Source: an uncultured Collinsella sp. (GTDB lineage: Bacteria; Actinomycetota; Coriobacteriia; Coriobacteriales; Coriobacteriaceae). Taken from it: a stretch of 64,000 nucleotides of DNA. Made by a program: the position numbers and the translations under genes. Under the pieces are notes generated by a model that saw only the letters and a list, made by a program, of their open reading frames with translations, was not told the origin of the DNA and did not search any database. Below are positions 42,147-50,513 of this stretch, piece after piece; position 1 is the first letter of the stretch, and every line of letters begins with the position of its first letter. The DNA lies in NCBI GenBank assembly GCA_900768265.1, contig CAAGCF010000021.1, positions 1 through 64,000 on the forward strand, in the 5' to 3' direction.

Positions 42147-43475
42147 ATGTCTGACGACTTCTACACCATGGTCGATTCCGGTGATCCGGCACCCGACAAC
42201 GAGCACATCACCGGCGTGCGCGAAAAACGCAACGAGGGTGAGCAGGTCACCGCACAAGCACCAAAGGCCATGTATGCAGCGCGCATCGCGGTCTACGATG
42301 ACATGCTGTCGACACCGCGTGTCATCGTCATCGAACCGCAAGACGTCCGTACCTACTTGGAAGAGACAACCAACACCGTCTACCAGTGCATGAAAGAGCA
42401 GGGAGGACGCATCTCGCTGATGGTTATCCGCGAGATTGTCGAAAACTTTATCCACGCTCATTTTGCAGAGCCCATCATCTCGATTCTCGACGGCGGCGAC
42501 ACCATCCGCTTTGCCGATCAGGGTCCGGGCATCGACGACAAAGAGCGTGCCTTCGACTTTGGCGTAACCAGCGCAAACAGCAAGATGAAACGGTATATCC
42601 GCGGTACCGGCGCCGGGTTTCCCATGGTACAGGAGTACTTGGAAAATGCCGGCGGCGCCGTCTCCATCGAGGACAACATGGGCAACGGCACCGTCGTGAC
42701 GGTAAGTCTGAACCCCAAGCGCGTGCAGGAAATCGAGCGTGCCGGCGGGCGGGGGGCAGCCGTGCGGCCCGAGACGGAGCAGACGGCATATCCCCTATCC
42801 AGCACGTTTGCACAGCAGCCCGTGGCGCAGCAGATGCAGCAGCCTGGAAATTATCCCATGCAAGACCCCCAGGCACCGCTGGGCAACGCAATGCAAAACA
42901 TGCCGGAGGGCATAGGTTCGGCAGATCTGAACACAGGCACCGTGCAGCAGACGGCGTCCATGCCAAACGCCCCGCAAATGGGCTATCAACCGTACCCGCA
43001 AGGGTATCCTCCCCAATATATGCCGCAGCAGGGATACGCCCAGCCGTATCCCCAACAGTATCCCCAGGGATACCAGCAGCCGTACCAACAAATGCCCCAG
43101 GCGCAGTACAACCCATGGGCCCAGCAGATGCCTCCGCAGCCTTACCAACAGTGGCCGCAAAGTTTTCAACAGCAGCCGCTGCCTATGCAGAGTTCTCAAC
43201 AACCAGCAGCTCAAATGATGTATCCTAATGCGGCGAATCAATATGCACAGCCGCAGCAAAACGTATTTGTGAGCGAGCGCGGCGAAACGGCACTGGGCTA
43301 TCTGGCTCAAAACCAAGAGTGTGGCGCAACCGACCTGGCGCGAGCGTTTGGAAACTCTGCGCCCACGTGGTCGCGAACGCTCAACGACTTGGCGCAGGCC
43401 GGCTTGGTAATCAAACATGGCCAGAAATATCATCTGACCGAGATAGGCAGCGCTCGCGTGCGAGCCCAAAGTTAA
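42147..43475 (+). CDS. HATPase-fold protein with a Gln/Pro/Tyr-rich linker and C-terminal winged helix
   Basis: 442 residues, directly upstream of dnaA. Residues 60-200 hold a GHKL ATPase fold with an N box (IVENFIHAHF), G1 (DQGPGI) and G2 (GTGAGFPMV), but no HisKA dimerisation/phosphoacceptor domain. Residues about 210-370 are low-complexity, rich in Gln, Pro and Tyr (repeated QQYPQGYQQPY-like units). The last 70 residues (GYLAQNQECGATDLARAFG ... LVIKHGQKYHLTEIG) form a MarR-like winged helix. It may be an anti-sigma-type kinase or an ATP-gated DNA-binding protein. The position between rpmH and dnaA suggests a role at the origin, but that is inference. Confidence 0.85.
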   Translation: MSDDFYTMVDSGDPAPDNEHITGVREKRNEGEQVTAQAPKAMYAARIAVYDDMLSTPRVIVIEPQDVRTYLEETTNTVYQCMKEQGGRISLMVIREIVENFIHAHFAEPIISILDGGDTIRFADQGPGIDDKERAFDFGVTSANSKMKRYIRGTGAGFPMVQEYLENAGGAVSIEDNMGNGTVVTVSLNPKRVQEIERAGGRGAAVRPETEQTAYPLSSTFAQQPVAQQMQQPGNYPMQDPQAPLGNAMQNMPEGIGSADLNTGTVQQTASMPNAPQMGYQPYPQGYPPQYMPQQGYAQPYPQQYPQGYQQPYQQMPQAQYNPWAQQMPPQPYQQWPQSFQQQPLPMQSSQQPAAQMMYPNAANQYAQPQQNVFVSERGETALGYLAQNQECGATDLARAFGNSAPTWSRTLNDLAQAGLVIKHGQKYHLTEIGSARVRAQS

Positions 43476-43490
43476 GGAACGGGAGAAACA

Positions 43491-45215
43491 GTGGACGAGG
43501 AAGCAAGCATCATCCTGGGAGATGCCATCGCCTTTTGTCAGCGCGACGGCCAAGATGCACGCCTCATCAACATGCTGGGACAATCGCGCGCCGTGAGTTT
43601 AACCGAGGACACTCTGACGATTGAGGCCCCTTCACGCTTTGCCATCGCTCAGCTCAAAAAGCATCAGCCGACCATCGAGGCGTACCTAGAAGAGATCGCC
43701 TTTGCACCGATTGCGCTCAACATCGTGGCACCGCAAGGCGCCTCGGCAAATACGGCCCCGGACACTCACCCGGTAGCGACCGCCACCGCAGCGGCAACGC
43801 CGGCGCCCGGACCTCGACGCGACGATGTTTCCCGTGAAACCATGGCGCCGCAGCCGGCCGCTTCGGTCGCACCGGCGGTAGAGCCAGCCCCCTCGCCCAT
43901 CCCGACCGCCACGCACATGCCCGTCGCACACGAGTCGACACCCGGCGAGGAATCGGGCATTGCAATCAAAAACACGTTGTCCGCCGACGATTTCCGCCGC
44001 ATGATGACCCAAATGAATGGCAGGCCACCGGCGAAAAGCGCGAGTTCGTCCGCAGCGCCGGCAGCACCTTCGGCGGCGGCCCCGGCGGCAGTCGAGAAAA
44101 ACGCGGACGGGGCACCCCTCGCAGCGAATTCGAAATTCACGTTTGAAAACTTCGTCTTCGGACCGGAGAACAGCCTTGCCTACCGGTCGGCGCTCAAATT
44201 CGCCATGCTTGCAGACACGCCCGGCACCTGCACGTCGCTGTTCATCTACGGCAAATCGGGGCTGGGCAAGACGCACCTGCTGCTCGCCATCAAAAATGAG
44301 CTGGCAGAGAAATCGCCCGAGATCAAGGTGAAGTACGCCAACTCGCAGGCATATCTGGACGACTTGATGACGGAATTCGACCGCCAAAAGAAGAGCAACG
44401 CCCCCATTATGCAGGCGTACCACGGCGTCGACGTGCTTATCATCGATGACATCCAGAACATCATCGGCAAGCGCGCGAGCGTGGATTACTTCTTCCAGTT
44501 GATGGACGAATTCATCCGTAACAACAAGAAGGTCGTGATTGCCGCCGACCGCGCTCCCAAGGACCTTAATATGGACGAGCGCCTGACCAGCCGCTTTAAT
44601 GCCGGCCTGCTGTGCCTGGTGGCAGAGCCCAGCTACGAGATGAAGTACAAGATTTTGCAGCGTTATTACGAGAACACGATCGCCGCCGCACCCGAGGCGG
44701 GCAACGACTCGCTGCTGGCGGCCTACGGGGGCGACGGCGGACATCTGACCGACGCGCACTTTAAACACATGGCCGAGGTCTCGGGCACCAACATTCGCGA
44801 GCTCGAGAGCTTTTGCGAGCGTTGCGCCGGCGAAGCGGGCGATCGCGAACGCGAGGGCGGGGAGCTCACCTTTGACGACATCGACGCCATCGCCAACCAG
44901 TACTTCGACACATCGGCCAAGAAGATCAACGTGCAGACGGTCCAGTCCGTCATCGAGGAGCAATACGGTGTGACGCACGAGGAACTCATCGGGCCTCGCC
45001 GCAACGCCAATATCGCCAAGGCGCGCCATATCGCTATCTACCTGGCGATCGAGATGTGCGAGATGACGACGACGGCCGTGGGCGCCGAGTTTGGCAACCG
45101 CAACCACTCGACCGTCAGCACGAGCTATAAAAAGGTTCAGAAGATGATTCAGGAAGACCGGACTGTTACCGAAGACCTCAAGTCGCTGCGCGATAAAATT
45201 ACACTGCGCTCGTAG
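43491..45215 (+). CDS. dnaA: Replication initiator DnaA
   Basis: 574 residues starting at GTG with GGGAG upstream. Domain I spans about 1-85. An unusually long Ala/Pro/Thr-rich linker (about 85-215) follows. The AAA+ domain III has Walker A GKSGLGKT (254-261) and Walker B VLIIDDIQ. Domain IV has the DnaA signature and DNA-binding helices (RRNANIAKARHIAIYLA, GNRNHSTV). It melts oriC after binding DnaA boxes. The usual domain I-III linker is shorter in Firmicutes, while actinobacterial DnaA proteins often have long ones. Confidence 0.98.
   Translation: MDEEASIILGDAIAFCQRDGQDARLINMLGQSRAVSLTEDTLTIEAPSRFAIAQLKKHQPTIEAYLEEIAFAPIALNIVAPQGASANTAPDTHPVATATAAATPAPGPRRDDVSRETMAPQPAASVAPAVEPAPSPIPTATHMPVAHESTPGEESGIAIKNTLSADDFRRMMTQMNGRPPAKSASSSAAPAAPSAAAPAAVEKNADGAPLAANSKFTFENFVFGPENSLAYRSALKFAMLADTPGTCTSLFIYGKSGLGKTHLLLAIKNELAEKSPEIKVKYANSQAYLDDLMTEFDRQKKSNAPIMQAYHGVDVLIIDDIQNIIGKRASVDYFFQLMDEFIRNNKKVVIAADRAPKDLNMDERLTSRFNAGLLCLVAEPSYEMKYKILQRYYENTIAAAPEAGNDSLLAAYGGDGGHLTDAHFKHMAEVSGTNIRELESFCERCAGEAGDREREGGELTFDDIDAIANQYFDTSAKKINVQTVQSVIEEQYGVTHEELIGPRRNANIAKARHIAIYLAIEMCEMTTTAVGAEFGNRNHSTVSTSYKKVQKMIQEDRTVTEDLKSLRDKITLRS
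43826..43841. other. parS-like sequence inside dnaA
   Basis: TGTTTCCCGTGAAACC matches the parS consensus at 14 of 16 positions. It falls in the part of dnaA that encodes the variable linker, where sequence is free to drift. Confidence 0.45.
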
Positions 45216-45453
45216 GTAAATTGACACAGCTGTTGAAAACTTGTCGAAACGGCGGTTATAAGGTGTCGAAAACTCGAGCCGCGGTGATGAAAAGTTTTGC
45301 GCAGGTTTTGAACGTGGAAAACCACCCCTGTTGCACACAGGTTGCTGTCGATTCTCTTTCTGGGTCTGACCTGCGTCTTTGGGAGTAATCAACAGTTTCG
45401 TCAGTGCTATTACTATTATTAAGATATTTATATCTATAGAAAGGTATTAAAAG
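45216..45453. other. oriC: Right part of the origin region (DnaA boxes and unwinding element)
   Basis: Between dnaA and dnaN are the box-like motifs TGTTGAAAA (45231-45239, inverse of TTTTCAACA), TGTCGAAAA (45264-45272) and CGTGGAAAA (about 45313-45321). They are followed by the AT-rich stretch 45405-45450. CTATTACTATTATTA at 45407-45421 closely resembles the DnaA-trio element of the B. subtilis unwinding region. With the gene-orientation switch, this is the most likely site of origin melting. Confidence 0.75.
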
Positions 45454-46557
45454 ATGAAGTTCACCGTCAGCCAGAGCTCGCTTACACAAGCCATCGGCGT
45501 CGTTATGAAAGGCGTCGCTTCGGCATCCACCCTTCCCATTCTGTCGGGCGTGCTCGTTAAGGCACAAGACGGCATCTTGGAATTCCAGACCTCCAACTAC
45601 ACCATCTCGATTCGTCACCGCATCGCGGCTCATGTCGAAGAGGAGGGCGAGATGGTGATTCCCTGCAAGATGCTCTCCAGCATCACCAAGACCCTTCCCG
45701 ATGCACCGGTCACCTTTGAGCTGTCCGAGCGTCAGGTTTTGATTGGCTGCGAGAAGAGCTCTTTCCGCCTTAACACGCTCGATGCCAACGACTTTCCCGA
45801 GTTCCCGGCATACGCCATCGAGAGCGCCGTCGAGCTACCGACCGATATCCTGTCCGAAATGGTAAGCCGCGTATGGCGCGTCACCTCGACTGACAAGGCC
45901 CGCCCCATCCTGGGTGGCGTGCACATGAAGGTCGAGAACAACACCGTGCGCCTGGTCGCGACCGACTCCTTCCGTCTGGCCGTGTGCGATACGCAGGTCG
46001 AGACCTCGACCCTCGAAGGTTCCTTTGAGCTCAACGTGCCTGCCGACGCCTTCAACGACGCGCTGAGCATCATGGCGAGCCAGACTACTATCATGATCGG
46101 CGCCACCGACACCCAGGTTGTCTTTGAGGCCGGCAACACCACCTACGTGTCGCGCCGCATCGAGGGCGTATATCCCAATTACAAGCAGCTCATCCCCGAT
46201 TCGTGCGTGACGAGCGTCAAGATCGACGTGGCCGCCTTTAACGCCGCCCTTAAGCGTGTGGCCGTTATCGCGAGCGCCAACCCCGCCGTCAAGTTTGAGA
46301 TTGACGTCGAGAACGGCCAGATGGGCCTGTCCTCCATTTCCAACGACCAGGACCTGGCGCAGGAGACGATCGATGTCGAGGCCGAGGGCGAGTCGGGCAC
46401 CATCGCCTTCAACTACCACTACATCTTTGGCTGCCTCAATGCCCTGTCCAAGGAGAAGGAGATCACGCTGGAGCTCAAGAGCTATTCGCAGGCTGGCATC
46501 TTCAAGTCCTACGACAAGATCAACTACCTGTACCTGGTCATGCCGGTACGCATCTAG
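45454..46557 (+). CDS. dnaN: DNA polymerase III beta sliding clamp
   Basis: 367 residues in three similar domains, the usual length, starting MKFTVSQSSL and ending VMPVRI with the conserved clamp C-terminus. It encircles DNA and tethers polymerase III. It follows the origin and precedes recF by 8 bp, the normal arrangement. Confidence 0.98.
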   Translation: MKFTVSQSSLTQAIGVVMKGVASASTLPILSGVLVKAQDGILEFQTSNYTISIRHRIAAHVEEEGEMVIPCKMLSSITKTLPDAPVTFELSERQVLIGCEKSSFRLNTLDANDFPEFPAYAIESAVELPTDILSEMVSRVWRVTSTDKARPILGGVHMKVENNTVRLVATDSFRLAVCDTQVETSTLEGSFELNVPADAFNDALSIMASQTTIMIGATDTQVVFEAGNTTYVSRRIEGVYPNYKQLIPDSCVTSVKIDVAAFNAALKRVAVIASANPAVKFEIDVENGQMGLSSISNDQDLAQETIDVEAEGESGTIAFNYHYIFGCLNALSKEKEITLELKSYSQAGIFKSYDKINYLYLVMPVRI

Positions 46558-46565
46558 CACTACCC

Positions 46566-47672
46566 ATGACCATGTTCGCACGTGATCTTTCCGTTGCGCG
46601 CTATCGCAGCTTCGACAGTTACCACCTTGCCCTGAGCGACGGTGTGACGGTGCTCGCAGGCCCCAACGCGGCGGGAAAGACCAACCTCATAGAGGCGCTG
46701 CAGCTGCTGACGAGTGGCGCCTCGTTTAGGCATCCGACCGCAACCGAGCTCGTGCGCGACGGCGTGGGCCCATGCAAGGTCGAGCTGAGGCTCGAAGGTG
46801 ATGGACGCGTGCTGGACATGGGTCTGAGCGTGGAAGACGGCAAGCGTTCGTTTAGCCGCAACGGCAAGCGCTGCGCTGCGTCCGGTGTGCGCGGGGTGCT
46901 GCCGAGCGTTCTGTTTTGCCCGGACCACCTGGACATGGTCAAGCGCGGTGCCAGCGTGCGCCGCACCGCGCTTGATGACTTTGGCGTTCAGCTGAGTGCG
47001 CGCTATGCCGATCTGGCTAGTGCCTACGGGCGCTGCGTAACCCAGCGCAATGCCCTGCTCAAGGAGACCTGGTGCTGCCGCGAGATGCTCGGCGCCTGGA
47101 ACGAATCTATCGCCCGCGCCGGTTCGGCCCTGCTCGTGCATCGTCTGGCCCTGCTCGAGCGGCTGTCGGGCCATGTGCGCGACGCCTATGGCCGCGTGGC
47201 ATCCGGCGAGCCCGCCGGCGTGTCCTATGTGTCCACACTTGGCGGCCTGCCTCGCACCGAGGATCGCGACGAGCTCAGGGGCTGGGCGTACGAGCACATG
47301 CTCTCGGCGCTCGATGAGCGCGCCGACGAGGAGATCCGCCGCGGCGTGACGCTCGTGGGCCCGCATCGCGACGAGATCGAGTTTTCCGTCGCGGGCCGAT
47401 CGGCCCGTTCATTTGCCAGCCAGGGCCAGCAGCGAACGCTGGTGCTTGCCTGGAAGGTGGCAGAAGTGGCCGTGGCGCGCGATATCCTGGGCACCGCACC
47501 GCTGCTGCTCTTGGACGACGTGATGAGCGAGCTCGACGCCGGGCGCCGAGGCGCTTTTCTGCAGCTGATCGGTGATGATATCCAGACAGTCATAACCACC
47601 ACCAATCTGGGGTATTTTACCGATGACCTGCTTGATCGAGCCAAGGTGGTGAGCATGGGTGAGACGTGCTAA
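46566..47672 (+). CDS. recF: DNA replication/repair protein RecF
   Basis: 368 residues. It has Walker A GPNAAGKTNLIEAL (about 33-46), the ABC-type signature region SQGQQRTLVLAWK and Walker B LLLLDDVMSELD, all in the expected order. RecF helps load RecA at gaps with RecO and RecR. It begins 8 bp after dnaN and its end overlaps the dciA-like gene by 14 bp. Confidence 0.97.
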   Translation: MTMFARDLSVARYRSFDSYHLALSDGVTVLAGPNAAGKTNLIEALQLLTSGASFRHPTATELVRDGVGPCKVELRLEGDGRVLDMGLSVEDGKRSFSRNGKRCAASGVRGVLPSVLFCPDHLDMVKRGASVRRTALDDFGVQLSARYADLASAYGRCVTQRNALLKETWCCREMLGAWNESIARAGSALLVHRLALLERLSGHVRDAYGRVASGEPAGVSYVSTLGGLPRTEDRDELRGWAYEHMLSALDERADEEIRRGVTLVGPHRDEIEFSVAGRSARSFASQGQQRTLVLAWKVAEVAVARDILGTAPLLLLDDVMSELDAGRRGAFLQLIGDDIQTVITTTNLGYFTDDLLDRAKVVSMGETC

Positions 47673-48222
47673 TTACGAGCGCGAGAACGGAACGGTTGCC
47701 TTTGGCGGCTTTTTGGATGCCGAGCGTCAGCGCATCCTGGCGGCCGCGACACCTGAGCGCCGCGCGCAAATGGAGGCTGCAGAGGAATCTCGCGCGGTCT
47801 ATCACGCCTGGAATGCAGTGTGCTCGGGCACGCGCGAGGGACGCCATGTGACGGGCCTGCGCTACCTGCCCGAGTCCAACGAACTGCTGGTGTACCTCGA
47901 TTCGCCCTCATGGACGCAGGAGATGACACTCTTGCGCGAGATTATCCGCGCGCGCATGGAGCGCGCCGGCGCGCACGTCGACGGCCTAGTGTTCAAGACG
48001 ACCGCCCCCGGCCACACACCGCCCGCTGCCAAAGAGCGCCTGCGTCCGGCCGTGGCCGAGCGTCCGCCGGCCCCGCATGCCGACCTAAGCGGTGCCGAGC
48101 GTGCCGAGATCGAGCGCCAAGTGGCACCCATCGAGGACCAAAAACTGCGCGAGGCCCTCGAGAACGCCATGAGAGCCAGTGCCGAGTGGGCCAAGGGCGT
48201 GCAGGACAAAAAAGAGCCTTAA
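47659..48222 (+). CDS. dciA: DciA-family (DUF721) protein
   Basis: 187 residues starting at GTG inside the end of recF. The central part (YHAWNAVCSGTREGRHVTGLRY ... LLVYLDSPSWTQEMTLLREII) matches the DUF721 KH-like core of DciA, given in parts as WNAVC, LLVYLDSPSW and TLLREII. DciA is the ancestral loader of the DnaB helicase in bacteria without DnaC/DnaI. The C-terminal third is charged and probably flexible. The location between recF and gyrB is typical for actinobacteria. Confidence 0.88.
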   Translation: MRRANYERENGTVAFGGFLDAERQRILAAATPERRAQMEAAEESRAVYHAWNAVCSGTREGRHVTGLRYLPESNELLVYLDSPSWTQEMTLLREIIRARMERAGAHVDGLVFKTTAPGHTPPAAKERLRPAVAERPPAPHADLSGAERAEIERQVAPIEDQKLREALENAMRASAEWAKGVQDKKEP

Positions 48223-48249
48223 ATCGCATCTGGTGGCCTTGTAGAGCCA

Positions 48250-48280
48250 AATACCCTCGTTCCCGAGGGTATTTTTTTAC
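48250..48280 (+). terminator. Terminator of the dnaN-recF-dciA unit
   Basis: A perfect 10-bp stem (48250-48259 with 48264-48273), TTCC loop and a T-run. Confidence 0.92.
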
Positions 48281-48327
48281 GATAAACTAGTAAGACTGTA
48301 CACATTTTCTTAACTGAAGGAGGACGT

Positions 48328-50358
48328 GTGGCAAACGAAAACGATTACGATGGCGGCGAGATTAAGATTCTCGAAGGTCTCGAGGCCGTTCGTAAGCGCC
48401 CGGGCATGTACATTGGCTCGACGAGCGCCAGCGGTCTTCATCACCTGGTGTGGGAGATCGTTGACAACTCCGTCGACGAGGCCATGGCCGGTTTCTGCAC
48501 CGAGATTCAGGTGACGGTCCACGCCGACAACTCCATCACGGTCGTCGACAACGGGCGCGGCATCCCCGTCGACGAGCATCCTATCAAAAAGATCCCGACG
48601 CTCGAGGTCGTCATGACGATCCTGCACGCCGGCGGCAAGTTCGATAACTCGGCCTACAAGGTCTCGGGCGGCCTGCACGGCGTGGGCATCTCCGTCGTCA
48701 ACGCCCTGTCCAAACGCGTGGTCGTACAGGTATGCCGCGATGGCAACATCTACGAGATGGAGTTTTCGCGCGGCAAGACCGTCAAGAAGATGGAAGTCGT
48801 GGGCACTTCGGAGACGACGGGTACCACTGTCAGCTTCTGGCCCGACGACGAGATCTTCGAGACCTGCATCTACGATTTCGACACGCTGCACAACCGTCTG
48901 CAGGAGACGGCATTCCTCAACAAGAACCTCAAGATCGTGCTGACCGACGAGCGCGAGGCAACTCCCCATGTGGAGGAGTTTTGCTATGCCGGCGGCATCA
49001 TCGACTTCGTCAAGTTCCTCAACGAGGGCAAGGATGTCCCCGAGGCCTTTAGGGAGCCCATCTATATTGAGGGCAAATCGGATCCGGATGCGCCCGTGAC
49101 CAAGATGGGCGAGGTCGAGGTGTCCCTGCAGTGGAATAGCGGCTACGGCGAGAACGTCATGTCGTTTGCCAACGACATCTACACCCCCGAGGGCGGCATG
49201 CACCTCGAGGGCTTCCGTACCGCGCTCACCCGCGTGATTAACGATTACGCTCGCAAGCAGAACCTGCTCAAGGAAAAAGACGCCAACCTGACCGGTGACG
49301 ATGTGCGCGAGGGCCTATCGGCCGTTATCTCGGTCAAGCTGCCCGATCCGCAGTTTGAGGGCCAGACCAAGGCCAAGCTCGGCAGCTCCTATATGCGCGC
49401 GCTGACGCTCAAGATCGTGACCGACGGCCTCGCCGATTACCTCGAGGAGCATCCCAAGCCCGCTCGCGAGATCGTCAAGAAGGCACAACAGGCCTGCAAG
49501 GCGCGCAATGCCGCCCGCAAGGCGCGCGAGGCGACCCGCCGCAAGAGCCTGCTCGAGACGGCGTCCCTGCCCGGCAAGCTCGCCGACTGTTCGGTGCGCG
49601 ACGCCGAGCTGACTGAGCTCTTTATCGTAGAGGGCGACTCGGCAGGCGGCTCGGCCAAGGACGGCCGTCGCCGAGACATCCAGGCGATTCTGCCCCTGCG
49701 CGGCAAGATCTTGAACGTCGAGCGCGTGGGTGACCACCGCGCGTTCTCGAGCGACACCATTCAATCGCTCATCACCGCGATCGGCTGCGGCGTCACGACG
49801 AGCGCCGGCGACGGCGGCGACTTCGACATCACCAAGGCACGCTACCACAAGATCATCATCATGACCGATGCAGACGTCGACGGTGCGCATATCCGTATCC
49901 TGCTGCTGACGTTCTTCTACAAGTACATGCGCCCGTTGATTGATGCCGGTTACGTTTATGTCGCCTGCCCGCCCATCTTTGGCATCAAGGTGCGCAACAA
50001 GATTCACTACGTGTATCCCAACGGCCGCCAGCCCGAAGACGAGATCCTGCGCGACACCATCCAGAGCCTGGGCCTGAATCCCGACGACAACGACGAGGAT
50101 GGCAAGGCCAAGGACGGCAAGATCACCAAGAAACGCAAGGGCTACACCGTCCAGCGCTACAAGGGCCTGGGCGAGATGGACCCCAAGCAGCTTGCCTCGA
50201 CGACGATGGACCCCAAGACCCGCATCCTGCAGCGCGTGTCGATCGAGGACGCCGTGGTGGCGGACCGCGCCGTGCGCGAACTGATGGGCTCCGAGGTTGG
50301 CTATCGCCGCGAGTACATCGAGAAACACGCCCACGACGCACGATTCTTGGATGCCTAA
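48328..50358 (+). CDS. gyrB: DNA gyrase subunit B
   Basis: 676 residues from a GTG with AAGGAGG 5 nt upstream. The GHKL ATPase has WEIVDNSVDEA and GGLHGVGISVVNAL. The TOPRIM domain has EGDSAGGSAKDGRRRDIQAI, and the PLRGKILNVE and DADVDGAHIR motifs follow. The C-terminus ends RREYIEKHA. With GyrA it introduces negative supercoils. A slightly longer variable region precedes YKGLGEMDPKQL. Confidence 0.98.
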   Translation: MANENDYDGGEIKILEGLEAVRKRPGMYIGSTSASGLHHLVWEIVDNSVDEAMAGFCTEIQVTVHADNSITVVDNGRGIPVDEHPIKKIPTLEVVMTILHAGGKFDNSAYKVSGGLHGVGISVVNALSKRVVVQVCRDGNIYEMEFSRGKTVKKMEVVGTSETTGTTVSFWPDDEIFETCIYDFDTLHNRLQETAFLNKNLKIVLTDEREATPHVEEFCYAGGIIDFVKFLNEGKDVPEAFREPIYIEGKSDPDAPVTKMGEVEVSLQWNSGYGENVMSFANDIYTPEGGMHLEGFRTALTRVINDYARKQNLLKEKDANLTGDDVREGLSAVISVKLPDPQFEGQTKAKLGSSYMRALTLKIVTDGLADYLEEHPKPAREIVKKAQQACKARNAARKAREATRRKSLLETASLPGKLADCSVRDAELTELFIVEGDSAGGSAKDGRRRDIQAILPLRGKILNVERVGDHRAFSSDTIQSLITAIGCGVTTSAGDGGDFDITKARYHKIIIMTDADVDGAHIRILLLTFFYKYMRPLIDAGYVYVACPPIFGIKVRNKIHYVYPNGRQPEDEILRDTIQSLGLNPDDNDEDGKAKDGKITKKRKGYTVQRYKGLGEMDPKQLASTTMDPKTRILQRVSIEDAVVADRAVRELMGSEVGYRREYIEKHAHDARFLDA

Positions 50359-50513
50359 TCCCTGCGGCTTTCCCAGCCACCGCACCTTCGCCCTCAATCG
50401 TCGGTCGCGTACCCAAGTACGCTTCCCTCCTCTTTCGGGCGAATCTGCGGCACCTGGAAAAGCCGTCTCCGTGGTAGGGAACTAATGAACCACGCAAACC
50501 ATGAGGAGGTAAC

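Noticed and set aside
43686..45392. 568-codon minus-strand frame opposite dnaA
   Set aside because: Antisense shadow of dnaA with no start signals or family resemblance.
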